Shown here piece by piece: positions 10,801 to 18,861 of a stretch of 64,000 bases of DNA; the first letter of the stretch is position 1; every line of letters begins with the position of its first letter. Location of the stretch: assembly GCF_024609325.1 (NCBI RefSeq), contig NZ_JANHMQ010000001.1, positions 1,488,001-1,552,000 of the forward strand, read 5' to 3'. A program made the translations under genes and the position numbers. The notes beneath the pieces are model-generated. The model was given only the letters and a program-made list of their open reading frames with translations, did no database searches and had not been told where the DNA came from. The stretch comes from Geothrix fuzhouensis. GTDB taxonomy: Bacteria; Acidobacteriota; Holophagae; Holophagales; Holophagaceae.

Positions 10801-10936
10801 CTTCGGGGAGGAGGAGCTTGCGACCTACCGGGACCAACTCCATCGGTACTCCGCCGTATTGGCGGAACGGGAGAGCATGCCCGTGGCCTCCTGGCTTGTG
10901 CCACTGCGTGGGAACGCTTGGGTCAATCTGGAATGA
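7829..10936 (+). CDS. addA: AddA-like UvrD-family helicase/exonuclease
   Basis: ATP-dependent 3'-5' helicase with a C-terminal nuclease; partner of the AddB-like protein in double-strand break resection. SF1 motifs run in order: Walker A SASAGSGKT (19-27), DEYQDT (from 384), GDVKQAIYGFRGGDP, SNFRSTPEIV, TAHGSKGLEYDDVI and LLYVALTRAKGRL. The end carries GRADLVV and LLDFKHSK (D985, K987), a PD-(D/E)XK nuclease core. The ATG at 7829 is chosen over the in-frame ATG at 7811 because a strong purine-rich site (GGGGAGGGGGAC) sits just before it. It begins 1 nt after the addB stop, so the two are one operon. About 1035 aa, slightly short for AddA. Confidence 0.9.
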   Translation: MRTLDLSDSRILDQSLVVSASAGSGKTFTLTVLVTARLGRGDIRPWEILATTFSETSAADLRERLLRPLDLLSALDEAAWQHLLPHLDAPVAKDLEAILKDLPSIQYLKKSAGEVAQAAAHWPGAHWVGSPAKARAYWRRVRREAELLQVSTIHSLAMRVLSKGEGSNDTILDVRHPSLLRLLRLTVREALTLPAGHADEVPARLLLAWVEQNWEELSQGFDNHLDALGHLKGEDPSHHRDALTRAVVAARTALAPFATDPELAKHPSGKGLHNFKKENLLPVPLDGADLQTNLRWAQAQSGRVSNPPPAYYSDAFCDAMTTLKPVVTALEAWLRCLLVNALQSFEAEKQAQGLATFGDLVRKALDSLKTHGVETPAPKLLLVDEYQDTSKVQDAFLEALGAERMVRVGDVKQAIYGFRGGDPDLLRDRLTAAGEGAFRLASNFRSTPEIVSLANTYVDQVWPLLDPTVGDLDGAQEPITPSGPPAGLVRTPAPSTSGDLPALADWISGLSREAGWTKSLGAPMKTGSRTRALLLKQRTRLPSLLQRLKAKGIQPYVVAKEGFWDSPGVRLILAALEAVAHPERPIPCAALLRQVVGMTDSEMASLAQGSEGRPGLPGLGHLDPELLPEAHQDLVRFLIELRQASTQTIAGRLLRQGAVLQAIAALEVHGSLEPLRARRNLAGLLAKLQDLPASPSVAYALLDDERNGLERGDLPASVEDADLLIQTAHGSKGLEYDDVILPLLNVNPRSFRKGDLRTQPETGELLLAWKLGKFTGRAYDDLKPLVESKQKRDELNLLYVALTRAKGRLCLLLQEPKDPKEPKPPSEFKTWAKWGQVLASAHPDWKVLTDAPTPEPLPIRVIFTPDSPPVRTALADITVPPDAHEDLPGDTRSKARQEGEAMHAFLRDLLVRWEEPEAFQACLDSAPPVVHARENALRFLEQFEAKGWRHLRRRTELPLAGAASSGGLGRADLVVWGEDCIHLLDFKHSKSFGEEELATYRDQLHRYSAVLAERESMPVASWLVPLRGNAWVNLE

Positions 10937-11002
10937 CAAGGCTGGCTAGACGATGGTTTGAACGTGGGAAGTCGATCTGGGTTTCCTGACGAAACGCCCT
11001 CC

Positions 11003-11023
11003 AGCCAACCCGGGCGGGTGGCT
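11003..11023. terminator. Possible hairpin between convergent addA and the S9 peptidase gene
   Basis: The sequence forms a GC-rich hairpin of about 9 bp (AGCCAACCCG against CGGGTGGCT, one mismatch) in the 106-nt gap between two convergent genes. There is no T-run, so this is only a candidate terminator. Confidence 0.3.
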
Positions 11024-11042
11024 TCCCGGATTTAGGTAGCTA

Positions 11043-13556
11043 TCACTTCCGGGGCGTGGCCACCGGCTGGGGGTTCTTCACATAGGTATCGAACCAGCGC
11101 AGCATCTCGTAGATCAATTGTTCATTAGACTCGCGCGCTGAGTACCAGTGCGGCTCAAAGGGCAGCATGACGAGGCGGGTGGTCCCGCCATTGCCCCGGA
11201 TGGCTTCATAGAGTTTCGTGGCCTGGAGCGGGGTCGTCCCGGGATTGGCATCATCCGCCCCATGCATAATGAGGAGCGGGGTCTTCAGCTTGTCGGCGAA
11301 GAAGAAGGTGGAGACCTGGCGGTAGACCTCCGGCGCCTCCCAGACCGAGCGCCGCTCATTCTGGAAGCCGAACGGCGTGAGGGTCTTGTTGTAGGAACCA
11401 CTGGTCGCGACGCCCGCCTTGAACAGCGGGGAATGGGCGACCAGGTTGGCCGCCATCAGCGCGCCGTGGCTGTGGCCTGTCACACCGATGCGACCCGGAT
11501 CGACCACGCCAAGCTCGACTGCCTTGTCCACGGCGGCCTTGGCATCCGCGACCAGCTGGTCGAGGTAGGTGTCGTAGGCCTTGGTGGGATCACCCACGAT
11601 GGGGAAGGAGGCGTTATCGATGATCGCGTAGCCTGCGAGGAGGAGGAGGCGGTAGTTCCTCAGCCGGGTGAAGGTGTACTGAGAGCCCGAGACCTGGCCC
11701 GCCTTGGCAGGATCCGCATAGTCGAGCGGGTAGGCATACAGAATGGCGGGAACCCGGGTTCCCTCCCGGTAACCCGGCGGGGTATAGAGGGTGAAGGACA
11801 GGTCGACCCCATCTGCCCGCTTGTAGGTCACCAGGTGCTTCTTGATCTGCCGGACTTCGGGTGTGGGATCCGGAATATGCGTCAGGGCTTTGCGCTGCGA
11901 GGCAAAGGCCGCCTCTCCCGCCGGGGCCTTGATGCCCTTGCCCAGGCTGCGGGCGTAGGCGTTGGGAGGGTCCAGGGGCGACTGGTGCCAGGTCAGGAAC
12001 TGCTTGGAGTCCGGGCCGGTGAATCCGACGAACATCTCGAATTCAGTCTTTCCACTGCGGAAAAGGCGCTCTGTTTTCAGGGTGCGAAGGTCGAGCCGGT
12101 CCAGGAAGGGCCGGTTTCCTTCAGGCGAGGCGCCCTGGCCCGACAGGAAGATAAACTCGCCCTCCTGCCTCAGCACAGCCGCGCCATTCGGCAGCGGGCG
12201 CCAGACGGGATTGCCCGGATCGGCGTACTGCTCTTCCGTGGACAGGTCCCAAAGCTTCCGCGGGGCCTGCTTCGGAGCATCCGGGTTGACGATGAAGGTC
12301 CGGGTCCAGTGTTTGTTGTGGTCGTATTCGTAGAGGAGCGCAAGCCCGGGCCGTTCCCCCCACATCAGGCCAGAAAAACGCTGTTCTGTGCGGAACAGCT
12401 CCACTGGCGCCGATTCGAATGGCGCCCTCAGCATCATCACCTTGTCGCGGTGAGGAACCTTGGTCTTCCAGTCGCCGCCGTCCAGGGCCTCGGCCCAGAT
12501 CAGCGTGGCGGGCTCGGTGGGACGCCAGGCGAACTGGCGGGGGCCGAGGGGCTCCCCATGGATGGGAACGCGGTCCGCAAGGGGAAGCGAGGCCAGGAGG
12601 TGCTTCGTGATGGCAGATCGGGAACCCATGTCCCAGACCGCCACCTCCCGGGGGAAGCGCTCGAAGGTCGTGACATAGGAGTAGGGCTTGCGAAGCGTGG
12701 AAACCAGGAGGTGGCGCCCATCGGGAGCAGGACGCGCCTGAAGGTAGTGGTCGCGTTCGCCGACTGGCGTCACCACGCCGGTGGTGGCATCCACCAGGGT
12801 CAGCTGTGACGTGCTGTAGTAGTCGAACACATCCTCATCGTGGGGGTTGCCGAGGGTATCCCGGGTTTCGTAGGTGCTGCTCTGGCCCTTCCCGCCGATG
12901 GACTCCTGGATGCTGGGGCCCGGAAGCACGTCAGCGGCGGCCGGAGGCGGTCCCAGCTTATCGGGCACAGCCTTGACCAGGAGGGTCTTCTGGTCCGGCA
13001 TCCACTGGACTTCTCCTCCGAGCATCTGGTTCAACCAGACACCGGGGATCGGCCGGACCACCCCGGTTTGGGCATCCCCGATCCAGAGTTCCACGGAGGT
13101 CTCGGTCACCCGCGAGAAGGCGAACCGCAGCCCGTTTGAACTCCAAATCGGGGCCTGGATGATGCCCCCTTCGGGAAGCTTGACCGGGATCGATGTGCCA
13201 TCGGAAACCCGGACCAGCTCATAGCTGAGCGCCGCGGGAACGATCCCGTACCCGCCGGGCGTATCGTGCCGGCTGTGGTTCTTCGGTTCGATCCGGACGC
13301 CGGCTAGCCTCAGGTAGGGCGTGGCAACCCGGCTGATGGACGGGTAATCCTCCCAGGCGACCAGCAGCAGGCGGTCGCGCGAAGGGCTGATCACCGGGGA
13401 TGGCGGCGAGGGCGCCCGCATGACATCCAGGATGGCCTTGGGTGGCTGGTTGTAGCCGGTGGTGGAGATCTTCGTCTGCGCCCAGCCAAGGCCAGAAATC
13501 AGGACCGCGGCCAGAGATGTGCGCATGAATAGGGACTGGGTTGTCTTGGTCTGCAA
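11043..13556 (-). CDS. Exported prolyl-oligopeptidase-family peptidase, S9D (glutamyl endopeptidase) type
   Basis: Serine peptidase with an N-terminal propeller-like region and a C-terminal alpha/beta hydrolase. The nucleophile lies in GHSHGALM (S696), followed by TLTPFGFQNE; the Asp is in HGADDANPGT and the His in EPHWYSARES. These blocks match the S9D group of plant and bacterial glutamyl endopeptidases as I recall it. The start chosen is TTG at 13556, because AAGGAG lies 5 nt before it and gives MQTKTT followed by a hydrophobic segment ending GLGWAQ, a plausible signal peptide. An ATG at 13526 is the alternative. It is co-directional with the KAS III-like, DUF3606 and LanB genes upstream. 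Substrate unknown; see findings for a possible leader-peptidase role. Confidence 0.88.
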   Translation of the reverse strand: MQTKTTQSLFMRTSLAAVLISGLGWAQTKISTTGYNQPPKAILDVMRAPSPPSPVISPSRDRLLLVAWEDYPSISRVATPYLRLAGVRIEPKNHSRHDTPGGYGIVPAALSYELVRVSDGTSIPVKLPEGGIIQAPIWSSNGLRFAFSRVTETSVELWIGDAQTGVVRPIPGVWLNQMLGGEVQWMPDQKTLLVKAVPDKLGPPPAAADVLPGPSIQESIGGKGQSSTYETRDTLGNPHDEDVFDYYSTSQLTLVDATTGVVTPVGERDHYLQARPAPDGRHLLVSTLRKPYSYVTTFERFPREVAVWDMGSRSAITKHLLASLPLADRVPIHGEPLGPRQFAWRPTEPATLIWAEALDGGDWKTKVPHRDKVMMLRAPFESAPVELFRTEQRFSGLMWGERPGLALLYEYDHNKHWTRTFIVNPDAPKQAPRKLWDLSTEEQYADPGNPVWRPLPNGAAVLRQEGEFIFLSGQGASPEGNRPFLDRLDLRTLKTERLFRSGKTEFEMFVGFTGPDSKQFLTWHQSPLDPPNAYARSLGKGIKAPAGEAAFASQRKALTHIPDPTPEVRQIKKHLVTYKRADGVDLSFTLYTPPGYREGTRVPAILYAYPLDYADPAKAGQVSGSQYTFTRLRNYRLLLLAGYAIIDNASFPIVGDPTKAYDTYLDQLVADAKAAVDKAVELGVVDPGRIGVTGHSHGALMAANLVAHSPLFKAGVATSGSYNKTLTPFGFQNERRSVWEAPEVYRQVSTFFFADKLKTPLLIMHGADDANPGTTPLQATKLYEAIRGNGGTTRLVMLPFEPHWYSARESNEQLIYEMLRWFDTYVKNPQPVATPRK

Positions 13557-13751
13557 GGGCACTCCTTCTGAAGGGATGAGCCACATCCAACGCATATCCA
13601 CTGGCTGAGAGGCGCATTACTTATATCCAAGTCCCCTGGTCTGCCCAAGCCCTTTGGTGTGATATGTACCAATCGCACAGACGATCATTCGAATTTGGGA
13701 AGCGGATCTGATTCCATCAACCCCGCGCATACCCATTCATTCAGCACTCAA

Positions 13752-14843
13752 TCATCTCTGAGATGGCCAGCGGTAGACCATGGCATTGATGCTCATGCCG
13801 GCGCCGACAGAGGCGAACACGACGTGGTCGCCGCTATTCAGCGTGTGGCCCTCCATCTGGCCCCGCACCACCAGGTCGAGGAGGGTGGGCACGGTGGCCA
13901 CAGAGCTGTTGCCCAGCCACGAGACGGTCATGGGCATGATGCCCGCGGGCATCTCCGTCATGCCGTAGAGCCGGAAGAGCCGCTTGAGGATGGCCTCGTC
14001 CATCTTCCCGTTGGCCTGATGGATCAGCACCTTGTCCACCTGCTCCAGGGAGAGCCCCGCCCGCTCCAGGCTCAAGCGAACCAGGCCCGGCACGGTGGCA
14101 ATCGCGTATTCGTAGAGCTTCCGTCCCTGCATCTTGATGTAGAGCTGGCCGTCGTTGCGGTCGAGGTCGAAGGAACGGCCCATCCGCAACAGGCCGCCGT
14201 GATCGAGGGTGTCGGTCCGCGTCGCGTGCGCGAGGATGCCCACGGGTTCGTCGTGAGCCTGCGCCTCCAGCACCACGGCCCCGGCACCATCCGCATAGAT
14301 CAGGCTGTCCCGGTCGCAGGGATCGGACACGCGGGAAAGGGTCTCGGCGCCGATCACCAGGGCCCGCTTCGCATCCCCCGAGCGCAGGAAGTAGTCGGCC
14401 TGGATCATGGCCTGAAGCCAGCCGGGGCAGCCGAAGGGCAGGTCGTAGGCCACGCAGAAGGGATTGGCGATGCGCAGCCTCGCCTTGACCCGAGCGGCCA
14501 GGGTCGGGACCTGGTCGCATTGCCGGCTGCCCTCCGTCACGTCGCCGAAGTTGTGGGCCACGATGAGGTAGTCCAGGGTCTCCGGGTCGATGGCGGCCGA
14601 GGCCAGGGCCTTCTCCGCGGCGTCGAGGGCAAGATCCGAGGCGACCCGATCCTCCGATACGTAGCGCCGCTCGGCGATCTCGGTGATCTCCTGGAACTTC
14701 GCCACCATCCGCGCCGTCTCACCGGCGGGATAGGGCTGCCCTTCGCCCTCGAAAAACGCATGCTCCAGAAACGCGTCATTCGGGATGTGGCGCAGGGGAA
14801 GGCAGCTACCCGTGCCGGTGATGACGCTGCGAACCTGAGCCAT
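13752..14843 (-). CDS. Beta-ketoacyl-ACP synthase III (FabH-like) paralogue
   Basis: Thiolase-fold condensing enzyme of 363 aa. The KAS III triad is present: Cys139 in LPFGCPGW, His275 in LIHQANGK and Asn312 in WLGNSSVATVP. The family condenses an acyl-CoA with malonyl-ACP. This copy differs from housekeeping FabH (about 320 aa) by inserts in the first 60 residues and by AHNFGDV and SDPCDRDSLIYADGAGA. Those blocks resemble a KAS III subfamily that I remember as common in Bacteroidetes. It may therefore be a second, specialised enzyme. The ATG follows GGGGGA. It lies 195 nt upstream of the S9 peptidase and downstream of the DUF3606 gene on the same strand. Confidence 0.9.
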   Translation of the reverse strand: MAQVRSVITGTGSCLPLRHIPNDAFLEHAFFEGEGQPYPAGETARMVAKFQEITEIAERRYVSEDRVASDLALDAAEKALASAAIDPETLDYLIVAHNFGDVTEGSRQCDQVPTLAARVKARLRIANPFCVAYDLPFGCPGWLQAMIQADYFLRSGDAKRALVIGAETLSRVSDPCDRDSLIYADGAGAVVLEAQAHDEPVGILAHATRTDTLDHGGLLRMGRSFDLDRNDGQLYIKMQGRKLYEYAIATVPGLVRLSLERAGLSLEQVDKVLIHQANGKMDEAILKRLFRLYGMTEMPAGIMPMTVSWLGNSSVATVPTLLDLVVRGQMEGHTLNSGDHVVFASVGAGMSINAMVYRWPSQR

Positions 14844-15199
14844 CCGTTCCCCCTGCGGCGATCGTGCCCTGCATGCCAGATCTAACCAGTCTACTTGCGT
14901 TCACTTCCAGGTCCGAACTGGAGCCGATTCTTCCTCCGCGCAGAGGAGATCGGCGATGGTCGCCCTCCCACGGAGGCAGGAGCTCACAGCGCGGACGCAG
15001 GGCCTCGTTGCCCGCTCTGTGGCCGTCCTCACGGGTAACTGTTACCTTCCGCGGCCTTCAGGGCGCGAACCTGGAGAGGGGTTCAGCTCTCCCACCATCA
15101 CATCAATTTCATTAATGAATAGAGTCGATCCAACTTATCGCTGGCACACGATTGGGGTCGATCCGCAGGTTCGTCGGGTCATCTTATGTTGCAGGTGGT
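14844..15199. other. Intergenic region upstream of the KAS III-like gene
   Basis: 356 nt with no convincing gene. It contains a perfect 12-bp palindrome TTCATTAATGAA at 15108-15119 in a locally AT-rich patch, which could be an operator. It lies about 265 nt from the KAS III start, so a link is unproven. The short plus-strand ORFs here have neither a ribosome site nor recognisable sequence. Confidence 0.4.
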
Positions 15200-15421
15200 T
15201 CATTTCCCCAGATATCGCTTCACGTCCTCGACCATGGGGCCCACGGCCATGACGGCTTCGGCGATCTTCATGCGGGAGACACTGAAGTAGATAGCCCAAT
15301 CGCGCAGCTCGTAGGGCTCATGGACGTTGATCCATTCCTGCTTCTCAGAGCCGCGGGCTTCCAGGTTTTCAGGCACAAATCCTCCCAGGGATGAGCGTGG
15401 CGCGATTGCGCGGGTCTCCAT
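15200..15421 (-). CDS. DUF3606 small protein
   Basis: 73 aa. The C-terminal 50 residues read INVHEPYELRDWAIYFSVS followed by a helix and VGPMVEDVKRYLG, the pattern of DUF3606: a conserved I-N-V-x-E-x-Y-E-x-R-x-W and a closing A-V-x-x-V-G. Function unknown. The ATG at 15421 has GGAGG 6 nt upstream, so the longer open frame reaching to 15625 is not used. It sits 128 nt downstream of LanB on the same strand and could be read from the same promoter. DUF3606 proteins are common in unrelated contexts, so no role in peptide modification is implied. Confidence 0.8.
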   Translation of the reverse strand: METRAIAPRSSLGGFVPENLEARGSEKQEWINVHEPYELRDWAIYFSVSRMKIAEAVMAVGPMVEDVKRYLGK

Positions 15422-15549
15422 AGGAACCCTCCATGCAGCGGATCCTAGCAGTGGCCACCGGTGGCGGAGCGAACCCCGGCCGAACGGTAGGATTTCACCC
15501 CTGAACGGATGTTTGCCAGGCCGAGGACCCCTTATGGACCTTGGCCGAA

Positions 15550-18500
15550 TCAGAGGGCCGAGTGTCGAGACAGGCGTGCGAGGTGGGAGTCGTACAGACG
15601 GGTCAGAAATTCCATGAGGACCCATTCGTTTTCCCGGGGGTTGGCCCGTAGCAGGCGGTTGAGGTGCATGTGCGCCAGGCTGCTGGCGAGACGCTCGAGG
15701 CCCTCCTGCAGCAGACCCTGGTCGAAGGCTTCCCGCAACCGCGACAGGCCGCCGAGTTCGGGGGCGCAGGGCGAACCCAGCGGCAAGGGAAATCCTGCGG
15801 CCAGTTCCTTCCGCAGGTTCCTGAACTTCGCGCCGATCTGCGCGCTCATGGGTCCGGTGTCGCCGAACTCCTTCCGGAAGCTATCCCGGGTGGCCTGGGC
15901 CAGCGCTTCGCGCGCCCGGGGGCTCAGGCCCAGGGCCGCCCAGATCGCATCCACATCGCGGAGACCGGCGCGCCAGCGCTCCTCCTGCGTCTGGCCGGCC
16001 GCGAGGCGGGTCAGGGTCCGTTGGCTGTCGGCCCAGAACCACGCCTCGGCCAAAGAGAAGCCAACTGGCCCGCCGTAGCGCTCGACTTCCGGCTCGAAGG
16101 TATCCACCTGCCATTTCCAGAGCAGCCCGGCGGCCCGGTAGGGTTCCAGGTGCTGGTGGAGCCGAGGGAGCAGTTCCGCGAGCAGGTGCCCGGGATGGCC
16201 ATGGAAGCGGAGGCGGAGGTGGGGCTCGGGATCGCGGTACCGGATGAAGTGCCAGCGGTCCCAAAGGCCCTGCACGTGCGTCAGGCGGAGCAGCGGATCC
16301 AGTTCCACCAGCAGCCGGTCCGCGCTGGTCGGGCCGCAGTAGAGCTTGAGATAGAGCCACTCCGAACCGGGCGGATAGGCCCGGACCGCGGGCACCTGGG
16401 CCAGCGATGAGAAGGCCAACGGCGGGAGGGCCGGCGCCCCGGATTGACGCTGTGTCAGCGCCTCGAACGGGATGACCAGCTCGTGGGCGAACCGGCCCTC
16501 CGGCGCCGTCACCAGGGCTTGATCGGGAGGCGGGAAACATTCTGTTAGGAGGAAGCCCGAGCGCTGGGCCACGAGGTGGTGCAGCGTCTCCACCCAGAGC
16601 GCCTGGTCGAGGTCCACCAGCAGGCTGTTGTCGGCATCGGTGAGCGTGACGAACCTGGGCAGGCGCCGCCGTTCCCGCAGGGACTGGAAGGCGCCCCAGG
16701 CCCCGCCGCCGGAACCCGCCAGGGCCGCTTTCAGTTCCCGGGCTTCGATCCGCCAGCGCGCCTTGCTGAGGACGTGGCGCCCGCGGGTGACGCGCGGAAG
16801 GAACGGCTGGTCGGCCAGGGCCCCCCAGGACCATCCGCCGGAGCGCCCGTCCTGGTCCTGCAGATGCGCCAGGAACCGGTAGACCACGGGGCCGCGGGTG
16901 AAGTTGTGCGCCGAAGACAGGCGGGGGAGGACCTCGCGCCCCAGCCGCGCCGAGGCTAGCAGCACGCGCTGGCCGCGCACAGTCAGGCGCAGGTCCGAGG
17001 GGGGGAGCGTGTGCGTGGACGCCACGCCGGAGGTGGCGAGAAAGGGGATCTCGTAGTCCCGCAGGGCGGGTCGGGCCAGGACGTTGCCCATCCGGCCCTC
17101 GGGCACATGGACCACTTCGGCGAACACGGCCTCGGGGCGCGCGTCCTCCTCGGTCCGCAGGTGACGATGCAAGGCGGCTTTCAGGACGGGATCCCCGGAG
17201 GCGAAGCGCCCCAGCCACCGCGCGGCCGTGGGGCCCGAATGGTGCTCCATCCAGAACTGGAACTCGCCCCGGTCCAGGGCGGCGGGGCTGGCGGCCGCCA
17301 GGCTGGTCAACGCGGCGAAGGAAGCGGGAAAGGGCTGCGGATCCGGGTTGGCGAGGGCTTCCACATCGGCGTCGGTCAGGTCCCAGACCGGCGTTCCCTG
17401 CCACCGGGACAGCTGCGCGAGGAGGAACCGGTCCCGCTGGGTGAGCCCGGGCGCAGGAGTGGCGGTCTGCAAGGGCAAGTCCTCCAGCAAGGAGCCCTCC
17501 AGCGGGGGCGCCCCGTCGAACCCGATCCCGCTTTCCTCGTCCAGCACCTCCAGCAGCGGCAGCCAGCGTGTTCCGTAACGCTCGGTGAAGGCCGCCCGAA
17601 ACCGTTCCATGGGACCCTCCGGGCGCGGCGGGGCCAGGCGACGCAGCGTTTCGGCACCCTCTTCCAGAACGCGACGAACCACCGGCGACAGGGTCAGCTC
17701 GGCGGCCGGGCGGAAGAGGTCCACCTGGAGGACATCCCGGGTGTCTGTGGGCAGGCCCAGCTCGGCCAAGGACGCCACCAGGCTGGGATGCCCGTCCGGG
17801 TGTGCCCCGACGGGGGCCTCCCGCAGCCGGTCCAGGTCCAGGCCCAGCTTCACCAGGGGCTCAGCCCGTGGGGCGGTACTCGGATCGGCCTGCAGGGTGG
17901 TGATCACGTGGCCGAGGGGATCGGGACTGGTCAGCGGGGGGTGGAGCTCCGCGCCAAGGAGCTGCGCCTGGATGATTTGCTCCAGAAAGGCTCGGGCCTC
18001 GGCCGGCGGGACCTGCAGGTGCTGGGCCAGGCTCGTCGTCAGGTCGTCCAGACGGACCCCCGGTGCCGCCTGCTGCAGTGCGAAGTCGAGATGGGGGGTG
18101 GCTTCCACCGCCTCCAGGTGGTAGGTGCGCCCCATTCCGGGCTGATCCCTGGATTCGAGATACCGATACCAGCCTGCGCAGGCGTAAATGCTGGAATTGG
18201 GCCGGTAACGCAGGCGCGACCGCACCTCCGAATCACCCTCCAGCTGGTTCACCAGGGTTTCCAGGACGCCCCAGTCGAGCCGCACCGCCTTGCGGCAGGC
18301 CTCCCAGGGCCCCAGGGACAACCGGCTCGCGGGCCCCCAGGCGCCCGTGGTTACTCCAGCAAAAAGACCAAAGGGCGTCGCGCGGTGGCTCATCCGGCTG
18401 AGGTATTTCACCAGGGCCCGCTCCACACTCCGGGCCACGGCGATTTCCAGGGTGCCTTCCAGCCAGGCATCCACGCGAAAGGCCAGATCCGGAGACGCAA

Positions 18501-18663
18501 GGGCCAAAGCTTCCCGCACAGCGTCGCGACGGGTCAGCTCCTGTAGGGTCAGGCGCAAGCCCCCCGGGTCAGATGGCTGCTCGGGGATGAGCGCGTCCAG
18601 AGGCAGGCTCGGGCTGCGAAGCACAAAGAAGTCAGCGGTTTGGCAGGTCGGCTGCGGAGGCAT
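15550..18663 (-). CDS. Full-length lantibiotic dehydratase (LanB) with thiopeptide-type C-terminal domain
   Basis: 1037 aa. The N-terminal glutamylation domain carries YLSRMSHRATPFGLFAG, where R90, R94 and T96 have the spacing of NisB R83, R87 and T89. The C-terminal elimination (SpaB_C) domain carries WHFIRYRDPEPHLRLRF, YGGPVGF..AEAWFWADS and HMHLNRLL (from about 998), with the expected Arg and His residues. LanB uses Glu-tRNA to glutamylate Ser/Thr of a precursor peptide and eliminates glutamate to give Dha/Dhb. Being full length, it is not one of the small LanB-like aminoacyl ligases. No LanC, LanT or LanP gene is near. A candidate substrate is encoded divergently at 18862. The ribosome site is weak. 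DUF3606 lies downstream on the same strand. Confidence 0.92.
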   Translation of the reverse strand: MPPQPTCQTADFFVLRSPSLPLDALIPEQPSDPGGLRLTLQELTRRDAVREALALASPDLAFRVDAWLEGTLEIAVARSVERALVKYLSRMSHRATPFGLFAGVTTGAWGPASRLSLGPWEACRKAVRLDWGVLETLVNQLEGDSEVRSRLRYRPNSSIYACAGWYRYLESRDQPGMGRTYHLEAVEATPHLDFALQQAAPGVRLDDLTTSLAQHLQVPPAEARAFLEQIIQAQLLGAELHPPLTSPDPLGHVITTLQADPSTAPRAEPLVKLGLDLDRLREAPVGAHPDGHPSLVASLAELGLPTDTRDVLQVDLFRPAAELTLSPVVRRVLEEGAETLRRLAPPRPEGPMERFRAAFTERYGTRWLPLLEVLDEESGIGFDGAPPLEGSLLEDLPLQTATPAPGLTQRDRFLLAQLSRWQGTPVWDLTDADVEALANPDPQPFPASFAALTSLAAASPAALDRGEFQFWMEHHSGPTAARWLGRFASGDPVLKAALHRHLRTEEDARPEAVFAEVVHVPEGRMGNVLARPALRDYEIPFLATSGVASTHTLPPSDLRLTVRGQRVLLASARLGREVLPRLSSAHNFTRGPVVYRFLAHLQDQDGRSGGWSWGALADQPFLPRVTRGRHVLSKARWRIEARELKAALAGSGGGAWGAFQSLRERRRLPRFVTLTDADNSLLVDLDQALWVETLHHLVAQRSGFLLTECFPPPDQALVTAPEGRFAHELVIPFEALTQRQSGAPALPPLAFSSLAQVPAVRAYPPGSEWLYLKLYCGPTSADRLLVELDPLLRLTHVQGLWDRWHFIRYRDPEPHLRLRFHGHPGHLLAELLPRLHQHLEPYRAAGLLWKWQVDTFEPEVERYGGPVGFSLAEAWFWADSQRTLTRLAAGQTQEERWRAGLRDVDAIWAALGLSPRAREALAQATRDSFRKEFGDTGPMSAQIGAKFRNLRKELAAGFPLPLGSPCAPELGGLSRLREAFDQGLLQEGLERLASSLAHMHLNRLLRANPRENEWVLMEFLTRLYDSHLARLSRHSAL

Positions 18664-18861
18664 GGACAGGCTGCTTTCTCAGGGAGGCCATTCAGGACAA
18701 CACGTCCCGATCGAGTGGACCATCGAACCCCTGAATGGTGGCACTTGGGGGGCTCAACGGTTGGAGGTGTGTTTACATACCGTTCATGGAAATCCATTGG
18801 CTGGCGTTTAGGTTGGGCTCACAAACAAGGTCGCGCCCCGCGGCGTTACCTGGGAGTTCCC
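18664..18861. promoter_or_regulatory. Divergent promoter region between LanB and the candidate precursor
   Basis: 198-nt region serving two divergent genes. At 18779-18787, ACCGTTCAT fits the LytTR/AlgR-type consensus [TA][AC][CA]GTTN[AG][TG] at every position. A degenerate copy, GGCGTTTAG, lies at 18803-18811, 24 nt start to start, slightly wider than the usual 21-22. A perfect inverted repeat ATGGA-AA-TCCAT overlaps the first box (18786-18797). A LytTR-domain regulator is encoded 1.3 kb away, so these are plausible binding sites. No clear -35/-10 pair was found. Confidence 0.4.

Noticed and set aside
15200-15625. 141-codon version of the DUF3606 gene
   Set aside because: The first 68 codons are Arg/Pro-rich, overlap the 3' end of LanB, and a better start with a ribosome site is at 15421.
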